Origin: Myxococcales bacterium SG8_38 | Lineage (GTDB): Bacteria > Myxococcota_A > Polyangia > Polyangiales > Houyiibacteriaceae | Length of the DNA stretch: 52,943 bases | NCBI GenBank assembly: GCA_001303415.1 | Contig: LJTN01000014.1 | Span: 1-52,943, forward strand | Direction of reading: 5' to 3' | Shown: positions 8,218 through 17,437 of the stretch, one piece after another | Layout of the letters: each line of letters opens with the position of its first letter | Numbering within the stretch: position 1 is the stretch's first letter | The notes under the pieces: generated by a model | Databases searched by the model: none | What the model was told of the DNA's origin: nothing | What the model saw: the letters and a program-made list of their open reading frames with translations, nothing else | Made by a program: the position numbers and the translations under genes

Positions 8218-10764
8218 ATGCAGCGGGCCGACGCCAACCACGAGCTCGAGCTACATTGGATGGACCCGCAAAGCGCATCAACGACGAAAGCTTCGATGGT
8301 CGAGGACGACCGAACCGGGCTCGACGTCGAGACACTGCGCCGAGCCATTCAGGACAACCTCTTCTATCGGTGTGGCAACGTCCCGAAGCTGGCAACCCGA
8401 TCGGACTACTACCTGGCGGTCGCGTACACGGTGCGCGACCGACTGATGCAGCGTTGGCTGAGCACGGCAATGGCGTTGCTAGCGCAACCCACGCGCGTGG
8501 TCTGCTATCTTTCGGCCGAGTACTTGCTAGGGCCGTCGCTTGGGAACGCCCTATTGAATCTCGGGATTCGGGATCAGGTCGCGCGGGCAGTCGCATCGCT
8601 CGGGCAAGACCTCGACGAGCTCATCGAAGAGGAGCAAGAGCCTGGCCTCGGCAACGGGGGATTGGGCCGCCTCGCCGCGTGCTTCATGGATTCGCTGTCG
8701 ACGCTGCAGATCCCCGCCGTGGGTTACGGTCTGAGATATGAGTTCGGCATTTTCGAGCAACGCATCAAGGATGGCTGGCAGGTCGAACGCACCGATAAAT
8801 GGCTGCACCAGGGAAACCCTTGGGAGTTTGCTCGACCAGAATACACGTACCCGGTTGGCTTTGGTGGTCGCACCGAGCACTACGAGGATGAGCGTGGTCA
8901 TTACCGGGTTCGCTGGCGCCCTGATACGGTCGTAAAGGGGGTTGCGTACGCCACGCCGATTCCAGGCTACAAGGTCAACAACATGAACCTGCTGCGCCTG
9001 TGGGGCGCGGAAGCAGCCGAAACGTTCGACTTCAGGAGCTTCAACGTCGGTGACTACTACGGTGCGGTCGAGCAAAAAGTGGCCTCGGAGACGCTCACCA
9101 AAGTCCTCTACCCCAATGACGAGCCTGTCCAGGGCAAGCAACTCAGGCTTCAGCAACAGTACTTTCTCGTTTCGTGCTCGCTGCAGGATTTGCTGAGGTT
9201 GCACGGCTTACGCGGCGGTCGGCCCGACAACCTGCACGAATGGTTCGCAATCCAGCTCAACGACACCCATCCGGCGCTCGCCGTACCCGAGCTGCTTCGG
9301 CTGCTGCTTGATGAGCATGGAATGAGCTGGGACGACGCCTGGCGGATCACCTCGGAAACGTTTGCCTACACGAATCATACGTTGCTCCCCGAAGCCCTAG
9401 AGACTTGGCCGTTGCCAGTGTTTGGGCGATTGCTGCCGCGCCACCTCGAAATCGTGTACGAGATCAATCACCGCTTCATGGATGAGGTCCGTGCACGCTT
9501 CCCGGACGACCACGGGAAACAAGAGCGGTTGTCCCTAATCGACGACAGAGGCAGCGGCGCGGTGCGCATGGCCAATCTCGCCACGGTGGCCAGCTTCTCG
9601 GTCAATGGAGTCTCCGCTCTCCATACCGACTTGCTCAAGACCCGCGTCATGCGTGACTTCCACGAGCTCTACCCCGGCAAGTTCAACAACAAGACCAATG
9701 GCGTGACCCCTCGCCGCTTCGTGGCGCTCGCCAATCCGGAGCTTGCGCAGCTGCTCACCGAGCATATCGGCGAAGGCTGGATCACGGATTTCGACCGGCT
9801 ACGCAAGCTCGAAGAGCTTGCGGATGACCCGGATTTTCAGGCGCAGTGGCAGGCCGTCAAAGCCGCCCGCAAGCGGGTTGCGGCCGAGCAAGCGCGGAGG
9901 CTAATGAAGGTCGATGCGGATCTCGACTCGATGTTCGACGTCCAGGTCAAGCGTATCCACGAGTACAAGCGTCAACATCTCGCGGTTCTCCACATCGTGC
10001 ACCTCTACCAGCAGCTTAAAGAAGGAGCGAATCCGATGACCGCTCCGCGGACCTTCGTCTTCGGCGGCAAGGCGGCGCCGGGCTACGCGATGGCCAAGCT
10101 GATCATCAAGCTGATCAACTCCGTTGGCGAGGTCGTCAACTCCGACCCTGACACCCGCGGAAGGCTCAAGGTGGTGTTCATCCCAAACTACAACGTCAAG
10201 ACGGCACAGCTCGTATATCCCTGCGCCGACCTCTCCGAGCAGATATCGACGGCAGGCAAAGAAGCCTCGGGAACGGGCAACATGAAGTTCTCTATGAACG
10301 GCGCGCTCACCATTGGGACGCTGGATGGAGCCAACGTGGAGATACGCGATGCGGTCGGCGCCGAGAACTTTTTTCTGTTTGGGCTCACGGCAGACGAAAT
10401 ACACGCCCAGCGTGAGAAGGGGTATCGACCCTACGTCCACTACGAAACGAATCCATTGCTCCGGAGCGTTCTCGATCTCATCGCCTCCGGTCATTTCTCA
10501 CGCGGGGACAAGACGCTCTTTCGGCCATTGATCGATAGTCTCATCCATCACGACGAGTACTTCGTGATGGCGGACTTTCAGTCTTACATCGACTGTCAGA
10601 GAACGGTGAGCGAGGCCTGGGCGGATTCGCGTCGCTGGACGAGGATGTCGATTCTCAACGCGGCCCGGATGGGCCCGTTCTCCTCGGATCGCACCATCCG
10701 CGACTACAGCCGGGACATCTGGCGGGTCGAGCCCAACCCGGTCCAGCTAGTCGACGTAGGCTGA
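8218..10764 (+). CDS. glgP: glycogen/maltodextrin phosphorylase
   Basis: A GT35 phosphorylase of about 848 residues that releases glucose-1-phosphate from alpha-1,4-glucans in the cytoplasm. It shows YLSAEYLLGPSLGNALLNLG, GLGNGGLGRLAACFMDS, QLNDTHPALAVPELLRLL, YTNHTLLPEALE, FNNKTNGVTPRR, DVQVKRIHEYKRQ and the PLP site EASGTGNMKFSMNGALTIG, with the PLP Lys at about residue 690 from this start. The frame is open farther upstream, but that part overlaps the macrodomain gene and has no family similarity. ATG at 8218, 8260 or 8296 are all possible and none has a clear Shine-Dalgarno; 8296 gives 822 residues, closest to the usual length. Confidence 0.93.
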   Translation: MQRADANHELELHWMDPQSASTTKASMVEDDRTGLDVETLRRAIQDNLFYRCGNVPKLATRSDYYLAVAYTVRDRLMQRWLSTAMALLAQPTRVVCYLSAEYLLGPSLGNALLNLGIRDQVARAVASLGQDLDELIEEEQEPGLGNGGLGRLAACFMDSLSTLQIPAVGYGLRYEFGIFEQRIKDGWQVERTDKWLHQGNPWEFARPEYTYPVGFGGRTEHYEDERGHYRVRWRPDTVVKGVAYATPIPGYKVNNMNLLRLWGAEAAETFDFRSFNVGDYYGAVEQKVASETLTKVLYPNDEPVQGKQLRLQQQYFLVSCSLQDLLRLHGLRGGRPDNLHEWFAIQLNDTHPALAVPELLRLLLDEHGMSWDDAWRITSETFAYTNHTLLPEALETWPLPVFGRLLPRHLEIVYEINHRFMDEVRARFPDDHGKQERLSLIDDRGSGAVRMANLATVASFSVNGVSALHTDLLKTRVMRDFHELYPGKFNNKTNGVTPRRFVALANPELAQLLTEHIGEGWITDFDRLRKLEELADDPDFQAQWQAVKAARKRVAAEQARRLMKVDADLDSMFDVQVKRIHEYKRQHLAVLHIVHLYQQLKEGANPMTAPRTFVFGGKAAPGYAMAKLIIKLINSVGEVVNSDPDTRGRLKVVFIPNYNVKTAQLVYPCADLSEQISTAGKEASGTGNMKFSMNGALTIGTLDGANVEIRDAVGAENFFLFGLTADEIHAQREKGYRPYVHYETNPLLRSVLDLIASGHFSRGDKTLFRPLIDSLIHHDEYFVMADFQSYIDCQRTVSEAWADSRRWTRMSILNAARMGPFSSDRTIRDYSRDIWRVEPNPVQLVDVG

Positions 10765-10796
10765 GCAGTGACGATGCTGCGCAGGAGCGACTGGCA

Positions 10797-12005
10797 CTAG
10801 GGCGTGAGGATCGGGGTTACCCGTAGGACCTCGCCGCTGCCTGCGCTGCCGTCGGTCGTGACGTACAGGCCGTCCGGGCCCATCCGCGGCGAGCGCAGCC
10901 GGCCGCGACCTTCGATCCACCTCCCGCCATCGGTGGCGTTGCCTTCTTCGTCGATGAAGTAGAGATGAAGATGCTGCGCCTTCAACGTGGCTACCACCAG
11001 CGCGCCGTTCCAATCGCCCCAAGACGCACCCTCCACGAACTCGGCGCCCGAATAGGCAAGCGTCGGAGAGCCGGTCGAAACGATCGCCTCAATGGCGTCG
11101 GGGAACTTGACGGTATCGGTCATGGGCACGGATTCGTTGTATCCAGGGACGGGATCCCACCCGAAGTTCTCCGCCACGAGCAAGTTGACCTCGTCGTCGA
11201 CCCCGGGGCCATGCTCGGCAGAGACACCGAGGTCGTCGGAAGCTCGAAACGCGATGCCTTGCACGTTGCGATGGCCTTTCGAGAGCCAACGGCGGCCGCC
11301 CGGGTTGCCGGGGGCCGCGTAGCCGTCTCGATCGACGCGCAGCACTTTGCCTCCGAGCGAGTCGTCGTCCTGTGGCGTGGTGCCGATCGCCGCGTCGCCC
11401 GTGCCCACCCATAGATAGCCGTCCGGACCGAAGCGGGGACGGCATCCGCTGTGCCGGCCCGTGCTATAGGGCATGCCCGTCACGATGTCGGTGCGGCCCT
11501 CTTCGCTGTCGCCGTCCGGGGTGCTCAGGGTGTAGCGGACGACGCGGACGTCGGGAGGCCCTGAAGCAGTCGAGCAAAAGCACACGAACACGTAGCCGTT
11601 GCTGTCGAAGCTCGGATCGACCTCGAGACCCAGCATCCCGCCCTCCCCGCTGGCGATGAGGTCGTCTGGCTCGACGACGAGGGTCGGCGGCTGATCGAGA
11701 CCGTCACCGTACACGTTGAGGCGGCCGGGGCGCTCGGTCACCAGCACGGTGCCATTCGGTAGCCAAGCGATGTCCCACGGATTCGCGAGCCCCTGGAGCA
11801 CCGGCGAGACTTCGAGGTCACTCACCACACCGCCGATGCCGCCTACGCCCCCGGTGCCTGCGCTGCCGCCGGTGCCGCCGCTGCCTGCGGTGCCTCCGGT
11901 GCCCGCGCTGCCGCCTGTCCCTCCGGTGCCGGTGTCGTTCGAATCGCCGCAACCCGCGAGCGAGAACGCCGCAGTCGCGATGAAAGCCAAGATGAATCCA
12001 CGCAT
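10797..12005 (-). CDS. PQQ-type sugar dehydrogenase lipoprotein (aldose/sorbosone dehydrogenase-like)
   Basis: This is a 402-residue lipoprotein. The ATG at 12005 starts a signal peptide ending in lipobox SLAGC (Cys19), followed by a repetitive GGTGGSAG linker (about residues 25-58). The catalytic domain is the soluble-glucose-dehydrogenase-like beta-propeller: LANPWDIAWLPNGTVLVTERPGRL, GGMLGLEVDPSF, GRHSGCRPRFGPDGYLWVGTGD with the candidate catalytic His, HRNVQGIAF, and SAEHGPGVDDEVN. Such enzymes oxidise aldoses with PQQ in the periplasm. No PQQ biosynthesis gene is in the window. It is the last of three tandem lipoprotein genes, 69 bases after the hydrolase gene. Confidence 0.85.
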   Translation of the reverse strand: MRGFILAFIATAAFSLAGCGDSNDTGTGGTGGSAGTGGTAGSGGTGGSAGTGGVGGIGGVVSDLEVSPVLQGLANPWDIAWLPNGTVLVTERPGRLNVYGDGLDQPPTLVVEPDDLIASGEGGMLGLEVDPSFDSNGYVFVCFCSTASGPPDVRVVRYTLSTPDGDSEEGRTDIVTGMPYSTGRHSGCRPRFGPDGYLWVGTGDAAIGTTPQDDDSLGGKVLRVDRDGYAAPGNPGGRRWLSKGHRNVQGIAFRASDDLGVSAEHGPGVDDEVNLLVAENFGWDPVPGYNESVPMTDTVKFPDAIEAIVSTGSPTLAYSGAEFVEGASWGDWNGALVVATLKAQHLHLYFIDEEGNATDGGRWIEGRGRLRSPRMGPDGLYVTTDGSAGSGEVLRVTPILTP

Positions 12006-12074
12006 GGTCAGATGCCCCGTTTCCCCCGAGTAGTAGTTAGACATCGAGTCGGGGCGAGCGCCAGCCAAGGGAGC

Positions 12075-13196
12075 TCACTTGGTGATGAAGCTGACAGCGG
12101 GCTCGTTGGCCTGCGCGTAAGCAGACGACAAAAAGCGATCATACCCGCGTTGCTCGAGCAAGTATCGCTTGAAGTGCGCGACCATGTAGAGGTTTTGCAG
12201 CCGGTGTGCTTCTGCGATCGGATAGACGTCCTCGGTGCACGTATCGTTGTAAGGTTGAATCAAGGCTTCCGCACCGAGGCCCGGCCACTGGTCCTGGCTC
12301 AACCCGAGGTCGAGCAAGAAGTCACCGATCGCGCAGACGTCGGCGAAGTGTGTGTGGTTTGCACCCGTGATCTCGACTTTAAAGAGCGCCTCGGCATTTG
12401 GCATGTTGGCGAACGCGTAGTCGTGGTTTTCCACAGCACTCTGATCCAACGTGCCGACGAGCAAAATCGTGGGGGCGGTTACTGTCGCGAGCGCCTCCTC
12501 GCTGAAGTTGTCGCTGCCCACGCCGCCCGCGATGACGCCGATGACTTTGACCCGGGGGTCGGGCTCGGCGCCGCCGAACCCCGCCACCGTGCCGAGGGCC
12601 GTGCTTCCACCGAACGAGTGCCCCAACACTCCGACCTTGGCTTCGTCGATGCGGGACTCGAATGCGTCTCCGGTCGTATTCGAGCGCTCAAACATGCGGT
12701 CGATGACGACCGCTACATCGGGCACCCGCTTCTCGGCTGGCACGTCATCACTCGAATCGAGCGCGGTGTTGCCCGTATGCTCCGGAGACGCGATGACGAA
12801 TCCGTGGCTGGCCAAGGCCTCCATCAGCTGGGTCGACTGCGTGTTGATACCGCCAAACCCATGCGAAAACACCAGCAGCGGATGCGGCCCCGCCGATGAA
12901 ACTGGAAGGTCGTCGACGGCGACCTCGGAGGCGAGCGAGAACAGACCCTGCAACGAGTACTCGCTGAAGGGGCCGTCCGTTGCATCGGCCTCGTCGACTG
13001 GATACCAGACGTCGACTCGCAGCTCCCGATCGTCGCGCTCGGCGTCGACGATGGTGAGCATCGTATGCCCCACGGCAAAGGAGCCGAGCTCGTCAGGGGC
13101 GTCTACGACACCATCGTCACTGCAGGAGCCCGCCACTGCCGCCACCGCTAGCATCGCTAGCACCCCTGTCGACTTCTGGATCTCAAGACAATTCAT
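12075..13196 (-). CDS. PAF-acetylhydrolase-like alpha/beta-hydrolase lipoprotein
   Basis: The 373-residue protein has a signal peptide with VAGSC (Cys25). The alpha/beta-hydrolase core shows VDVWYPVDEAD, an oxyanion-hole segment LLVFSHGFGG (about 107-116), the nucleophile elbow GHSFGGSTA with Ser194, LVGTLDQSA as the likely acid loop and ITGANHTHFADV as a likely His region. The architecture matches the bacterial PAF-acetylhydrolase or dienelactone-hydrolase-like group, which cleaves short-chain esters or phospholipid acyl groups. The substrate is unknown. It starts 12 bases after the stop of the beta-propeller lipoprotein, consistent with one transcript. Confidence 0.82.
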   Translation of the reverse strand: MNCLEIQKSTGVLAMLAVAAVAGSCSDDGVVDAPDELGSFAVGHTMLTIVDAERDDRELRVDVWYPVDEADATDGPFSEYSLQGLFSLASEVAVDDLPVSSAGPHPLLVFSHGFGGINTQSTQLMEALASHGFVIASPEHTGNTALDSSDDVPAEKRVPDVAVVIDRMFERSNTTGDAFESRIDEAKVGVLGHSFGGSTALGTVAGFGGAEPDPRVKVIGVIAGGVGSDNFSEEALATVTAPTILLVGTLDQSAVENHDYAFANMPNAEALFKVEITGANHTHFADVCAIGDFLLDLGLSQDQWPGLGAEALIQPYNDTCTEDVYPIAEAHRLQNLYMVAHFKRYLLEQRGYDRFLSSAYAQANEPAVSFITK

Positions 13197-13208
13197 TTGG
13201 TCACCCCG

Positions 13209-15167
13209 TCACTCCGAGAGCGCATTGCACGCCGCGATTAGTTGCTCCCCTGCTGCCGTCAGCCTTCCTTCGGAGAGGCTCGCGTCCGCGGCGTCTAGAT
13301 CCGCCCGGACGGCGGCAGCCGATGCTTGATCGAGATCACCGTTCGAGACCGCGCGCGCGACGGCTGCGCGGCTCTGGCCGGTCAGCACTCGAATCTGCCG
13401 CAAGTCCTGCGCGGCCGAAGCCGGTGCCGAATCTTCGATGGTCGCCGCATTCCGTGCGCGCACGCCTGCTGCGCAGCTCGCTTCGAGGGCCAACAGATCG
13501 TTTCGGATCGGCCGGTAGCGCGAGATTCCCCCGATGATATCCTCAGTGAGGTCGGGATAGACCGCTTTGCCCGAGACGCGGCGCAAAGGCGAGCTCGCCG
13601 TGTAGATGCCGCCGTCGGGCCCCACGGAAGTGACCGCAATCGATTCTTCACGGCCGAGCGTGAACGATCGCAGCCTGCCCGTGTCGCGATCGAGAAGACC
13701 GACGCCGACCTTCAGCATCAGCTCGCGCTCGCCCACCCTCTTTCCGCCGCCGACGCTGATGGCAACGCCATTGGCCGTGATGGTCGGCGTCAGCGCCTGG
13801 AATTCCAACTCGATCTCCGGCTCGCCGGAGAACGCGTCGAGCATCGCCGTCCAATCGAGGCGCGCACTGTCCCCTTCGTCGGTGAGCCTGAAGACGTCTT
13901 TGCGCGTCACGACGTAGATTTCCCGGTTGTCCGGAGAGACCGCGACCGAGGCAGCCAACGGCTCGCCCACGTCGAACCGCCATCGTTCTTCGAGGTCGCT
14001 GTCGAGCGCGATGACGTTTCCCGCGTTGTCCGAGACGTAGATCGTGCTGCCGTCCTCGCTGATCGACGGGGTGGAGCCGGTTCCACCGTCGAAGGTGGCG
14101 GCGTCTTGCACCTGAAACTCGAGCCCTCCGCTTCCGTCGTCGACGAGATCGATCGAATAGAGCGCTCCAAGGTCCGATTGCCCGTCTTCGACACCATCGG
14201 CACCGTCGTCGGCGGTTGCGGCCACGTAGATCACGCTGGTGTTGGGATCGATTGCGAAGTAGTTGGTGACGATGGAGCCGCCGCCAAAAATCACGTCGAT
14301 GATGACCGAAAACAGGCTGAGCCCACTAGGGGTCTTGCCGAACACCTCATCGGTCAGCGCGTTGCTTTGCTCGACGACGAACGCGGGAAGGTCGATCTCA
14401 ACGCTGGTTGCGGGCGAGCCGGGCACCTGTCCGAGAGGGGCCGCCTTCTCCCCCGTCTTGCGGTCGAGCGCGAAGAGCACGCCGCCGATCGTCAGCCCGA
14501 CGAGTGAATCGGTGCGTGGGTGGTAGTTGAAGCCGAACGAATGCGTGGTCGAGCGCTCTCCGGGCACGACGGGGGGCAAGCTCAACTCGGTGGGCGTGCG
14601 CCAAAGCACGGTGCCGTCCGGCTCGATCGCCATCGCCTCGGTGTAGGTCGCATGATAGATGATCTGCGTGCCGGGTGCCTCCGGGTCATTCAGAACCAAA
14701 ATCGCACCGCTGCCTGCATTGATTCCGTCGCCCTCGACAGCCCAGTTCCGTTCGCCGGTCTCGGCATCGAGCGAAACCAACGACACGTCCTCCTGCGGGA
14801 ACAAGGGGCTGAAGTAGAGATTGCCCTGGTTGTCGAAGGTCGGACCCTCCGGGATGTAGAAGCTCGTCTCCGCCACCCAGTCGAGCTCCATTTTCGGCGC
14901 GGCGGCGACCCACACGTTGTCGCTGTTGTTGGGACCGACGTGCATCGTACGAAAGGCATCCGGTTCGGGAATGACGTCATGGCCGTAACTGCCGACCGCC
15001 CTTGGACCCTGGGGCGCCCACTGGGTCGTTCCTTCGGGCAGACCCTGCGGCGGGTTTTCGCAGTCTTCTGCTCCGGAAGCGCAGTCACCGGACCCCGAAG
15101 ATGAGCAGCCGACACAAACGACTGGAACGATGCCAAGCAACGCGGCAAGAGCGGACCGACGCATCAT
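13209..15167 (-). CDS. PQQ-like beta-propeller lipoprotein
   Basis: This 652-residue lipoprotein has a signal peptide ending VCVGC (Cys21). The body is built of repeated propeller blades of the type seen in PQQ-binding-like and BamB-like proteins: GNLYFSPLF, SLVSLDAETGERNWAVEG, LFALDRKTGEKAAPL, STPSISEDGSTIYVSDNAGNVIALDSD (split in the repeat pattern) and GGIYTASSPLRRV. An Ala-rich helical tail of about 100 residues follows. No catalytic residues are evident, so a binding or scaffold role is as likely as an enzyme. It is the first gene of the three-lipoprotein minus-strand cluster. GCTACC, a weak -10-like hexamer preceded by TG, lies 6 bases before the ATG. Confidence 0.75.
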   Translation of the reverse strand: MMRRSALAALLGIVPVVCVGCSSSGSGDCASGAEDCENPPQGLPEGTTQWAPQGPRAVGSYGHDVIPEPDAFRTMHVGPNNSDNVWVAAAPKMELDWVAETSFYIPEGPTFDNQGNLYFSPLFPQEDVSLVSLDAETGERNWAVEGDGINAGSGAILVLNDPEAPGTQIIYHATYTEAMAIEPDGTVLWRTPTELSLPPVVPGERSTTHSFGFNYHPRTDSLVGLTIGGVLFALDRKTGEKAAPLGQVPGSPATSVEIDLPAFVVEQSNALTDEVFGKTPSGLSLFSVIIDVIFGGGSIVTNYFAIDPNTSVIYVAATADDGADGVEDGQSDLGALYSIDLVDDGSGGLEFQVQDAATFDGGTGSTPSISEDGSTIYVSDNAGNVIALDSDLEERWRFDVGEPLAASVAVSPDNREIYVVTRKDVFRLTDEGDSARLDWTAMLDAFSGEPEIELEFQALTPTITANGVAISVGGGKRVGERELMLKVGVGLLDRDTGRLRSFTLGREESIAVTSVGPDGGIYTASSPLRRVSGKAVYPDLTEDIIGGISRYRPIRNDLLALEASCAAGVRARNAATIEDSAPASAAQDLRQIRVLTGQSRAAVARAVSNGDLDQASAAAVRADLDAADASLSEGRLTAAGEQLIAACNALSE

Positions 15168-15394
15168 CCGGTTGGTAGCACAATCGGCGCGTTTTGGGTT
15201 GCACCTAGGTGCGCGAGTGGCGGATGAACGCCCGCCACGACGCGCTTCCCTTCAGCGGCCGCAACTCCTTCACGGCCGTTCGCCGAATTGCCTTCGTCGA
15301 GCCGGATGCCATGGAGGGAGGCTATGTGATATCGCTTCGTTCGGCGAGAAGCGGTGCTTGGGCCCGGCGTGGAATTGAGAATCCGGAGGCGACC

Positions 15395-16039
15395 ATGGCG
15401 AGAATCGACGAGGAGCTCCAAAGGTTCGTGCGCGAAGCATTGGTTCGGGGTGTCCCGCGACAACGGATTGGAGAAGCGCTCCAGACGGCAGGCTGGCCGC
15501 CTGAGCAGATCAGCCATGCTTTGGATGCCTACGCGGAGGTCGAATTCGGGTTGCCAGTTCCGAAGCCCAAGCCTTCTGCGTCTGCGCGGGAAGCCTTTCT
15601 TTATCTGGTGCTCTTCACCACCTTGCTGCTCAGCGCCTACCACGTCGGCACGGTGATCTTCGAGCTCATCGATCGCGCATTTCCCGACCCTGCAGCAAGC
15701 GCGGTCGGCGAGGAATGGCGCGTCGACCGCCTACGTTGGTCCGTCTCGACGTTGATCGTGGCGTTTCCCGTCTTCGTGTTCGTTTCACACGTCATTAGCC
15801 GCTCGATACGAAAGGACCCCACGAAACGCGCTTCGGGCGTTCGCAAGTGGCTAACTTATGCGACGCTTTTCATCGCCGCCTCGGTCTTGGTCGGTGACGT
15901 GACCACGCTGGTCTTCAATCTGCTTGGCGGGGAGCTCACCGTCCGTTTCATCCTGAAGGTGATCGCCGTGGGCATCATCGCGGGCGTCGTGTTCGGCTAC
16001 TATCTGTGGGATCTGCGCAAGGTGGAGCGGGCGCCATGA
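15395..16039 (+). CDS. DUF5671-type integral membrane protein
   Basis: The ATG at 15395 is preceded by CCGGAGGCG, a good Shine-Dalgarno, and gives 214 residues. An N-terminal helical region (about 1-50) reads like a small UBA-like helical bundle, with FVREALVRGVPRQRIGEALQ. Four hydrophobic segments follow at about 68-95, 112-132, 148-172 and 182-203. The arrangement and the FLYLVLFTTLLLSAYHVGT start of the first segment resemble DUF5671 membrane proteins. The function is unknown. The stop overlaps the ATG of the next gene in an ATGA junction, so the two are translationally coupled. Confidence 0.72.
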   Translation: MARIDEELQRFVREALVRGVPRQRIGEALQTAGWPPEQISHALDAYAEVEFGLPVPKPKPSASAREAFLYLVLFTTLLLSAYHVGTVIFELIDRAFPDPAASAVGEEWRVDRLRWSVSTLIVAFPVFVFVSHVISRSIRKDPTKRASGVRKWLTYATLFIAASVLVGDVTTLVFNLLGGELTVRFILKVIAVGIIAGVVFGYYLWDLRKVERAP

Positions 16040-16452
16040 CGGGCCTCCGGCTCGGTTCCGGCGTGCTCGTAGTGGTGAGCGCCGTCGTCATCGGGGTGAT
16101 CGCGGGGGGCGTTTGGTTGATGGGGTCACCCGCTGAGCAGCGAGTGCTGAAGCTCGATCAGCGGCGCATCGACGACCTGCAGAGCATTGCTCAGCAGATC
16201 CATGTGTACTGGAACCGACACCGCTCACTCCCCGAACGGCTCGAAGCGCTGAGCGCGGAGCCAGGCCTTGCTTCAATCCCGATGGATCCGACGCGCAATG
16301 AGCCTTACGGCTATCGCCTGCTCGGGGATGAATCCTACGAGCTCTGCGCCATCTTCGATCGGCCCTCTCCATACGCACCTGCAAGCGTCTGGGCCCACGA
16401 AGCCGGTCCCTATTGCTTCAAGCTCAAAGGGGACACGCTAGCCCCCCGCTAA
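16036..16452 (+). CDS. single-span membrane protein, possibly GspG-pseudopilin-like C-terminal domain
   Basis: This 138-residue protein starts in an ATGA overlap with the DUF5671 gene. It has one N-terminal membrane segment (about residues 9-32) and a periplasmic domain reading DDLQSIAQQIHVYW, RSLPERLEAL, PMDPTRNEPYGYRLLGDESYELCAIF. That resembles the C-terminal domain of type II secretion pseudopilins (GspG), but the N-terminus lacks the prepilin GFxxxE motif, so it is probably not processed as a pilin. Such proteins are often found next to DUF5671 genes. The function is unknown. Confidence 0.68.
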   Translation: MTGLRLGSGVLVVVSAVVIGVIAGGVWLMGSPAEQRVLKLDQRRIDDLQSIAQQIHVYWNRHRSLPERLEALSAEPGLASIPMDPTRNEPYGYRLLGDESYELCAIFDRPSPYAPASVWAHEAGPYCFKLKGDTLAPR

Positions 16453-16630
16453 TCCAAGAATTACAGACGCTTACGTACCACGCCGCGCAAACCCCCGCGG
16501 CTCGCGCTTTGTCGTCCCAGAATACGTCGTTCAGCATCTCCGCTGTGAGCTTGCTCGGGTCGCTGAGCTGGCTTCCGGTGCTTTGGGCGAGCCTTCTTTC
16601 ATCCGACGGAATGTTGTATTGACTGTCCAC

Positions 16631-17395
16631 ATGAGGCCATCCAGCATCGGCGGGCCAACGTCCGTGCCCAAGGACTATCGGCTGGTTTGCCTCTCGGTGG
16701 CGTCGAGATTGTTCGCGATCTTCGTCGCATTCCATTTGCCCTGGAGCGCATCGGCGCGGGCGGACCGGGGCGATGCGCCGGCAGCGAGCACATCACAAGA
16801 AGAGAATGCAACGGTGAAGCTTCCACCACCAAAGCGAGCTGGCCATGTCTCCGTCGAAGAGGCGCTGATGCGGCGGCGCTCCGTGCGTGAGTTCGCGGCC
16901 ACGACCCTGAGCGATGCGGAGCACGGTCAGCTTCTTTGGTCTTGCCAAGGCATCACGCATCGTACGCTCGGTCTCCGCACCGCCCCCTCCGCCGGGGCGC
17001 TCTATCCACTCGAGGTGTACCTGGCCAATCGGGCAGGGGTCTTCCACTACGAGCCCCGAGCACACGAGCTGGATCAGACTTTGCAGTCCGACGTACGGAA
17101 GGAGCTCTTCGACGCGGCCCTTCGGCAAGAGTCGGTTCGCGATGCGCCTGCGGTCATCATCCTCGTCGGCATCTACGAGCGAACGGCCAAGAAGTACGGC
17201 TCCGATCGTGCGCGTAGATACGTGCACCTCGAAGCTGGGCACGCCGCCCAGAACCTGCTCCTACAAGCTGTTGCGCTGGATCTAGTCGCCGTTCCGATCG
17301 GCGCATTCGAAGACGAAAAGGTGCGGAGCGCGCTCAACCTTCCTTCGACGTACCAACCCCTATACCTGGTACCCGTGGGTCGACCCGTCCGCTGA
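16631..17395 (+). CDS. exported SagB/ThcOx-type nitroreductase-fold dehydrogenase
   Basis: The 254-residue protein from the ATG at 16631 has an N-terminal signal-like segment (ASRLFAIFVAFHLPWSASARA, split by basic residues) and then a nitroreductase fold of the SagB type: EALMRRRSVREF, LSDAEHGQLLWSCQGIT, TAPSAGALYPLEVYL, GVFHYEPRAHEL, HLEAGHAAQNLLLQAVAL and LYLVPVGRP. SagB enzymes use FMN to oxidise azolines in RiPP maturation; stand-alone homologues of unknown substrate are widespread. No YcaO or precursor gene is nearby. A signal peptide on an FMN enzyme is unusual and would need Tat export or periplasmic FMN loading; no twin Arg is visible. A longer start at 16583 is possible but less likely. 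Confidence 0.75.
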   Translation: MRPSSIGGPTSVPKDYRLVCLSVASRLFAIFVAFHLPWSASARADRGDAPAASTSQEENATVKLPPPKRAGHVSVEEALMRRRSVREFAATTLSDAEHGQLLWSCQGITHRTLGLRTAPSAGALYPLEVYLANRAGVFHYEPRAHELDQTLQSDVRKELFDAALRQESVRDAPAVIILVGIYERTAKKYGSDRARRYVHLEAGHAAQNLLLQAVALDLVAVPIGAFEDEKVRSALNLPSTYQPLYLVPVGRPVR

Positions 17396-17437
17396 TCGTA
17401 AGCTGCAAAGCTCGACCAACCGTGGGATAGTAGTGCC

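Noticed and set aside
11830-11940. GC-rich tandem repeat resembling a repeat array
   Set aside because: It encodes the GGTGGSAG lipoprotein linker; the period follows codons and there are no unique spacers, so it is neither CRISPR nor an intergenic repeat.
12012-12899. Plus-strand open frame of 295 codons opposite the PAF-acetylhydrolase-like gene
   Set aside because: Shadow of a gene with an intact GHSFGG elbow; composition dominated by Arg and Val.
13326-14507. Plus-strand open frame opposite the beta-propeller lipoprotein
   Set aside because: Antisense to a protein with signal peptide, lipobox and propeller repeats; no start signal or motif of its own.
16006-16452. Pseudopilin assignment for the small protein after DUF5671
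   Set aside because: Only the C-terminal domain looks pseudopilin-like; the N-terminus lacks the prepilin cleavage motif, so I did not call it GspG.
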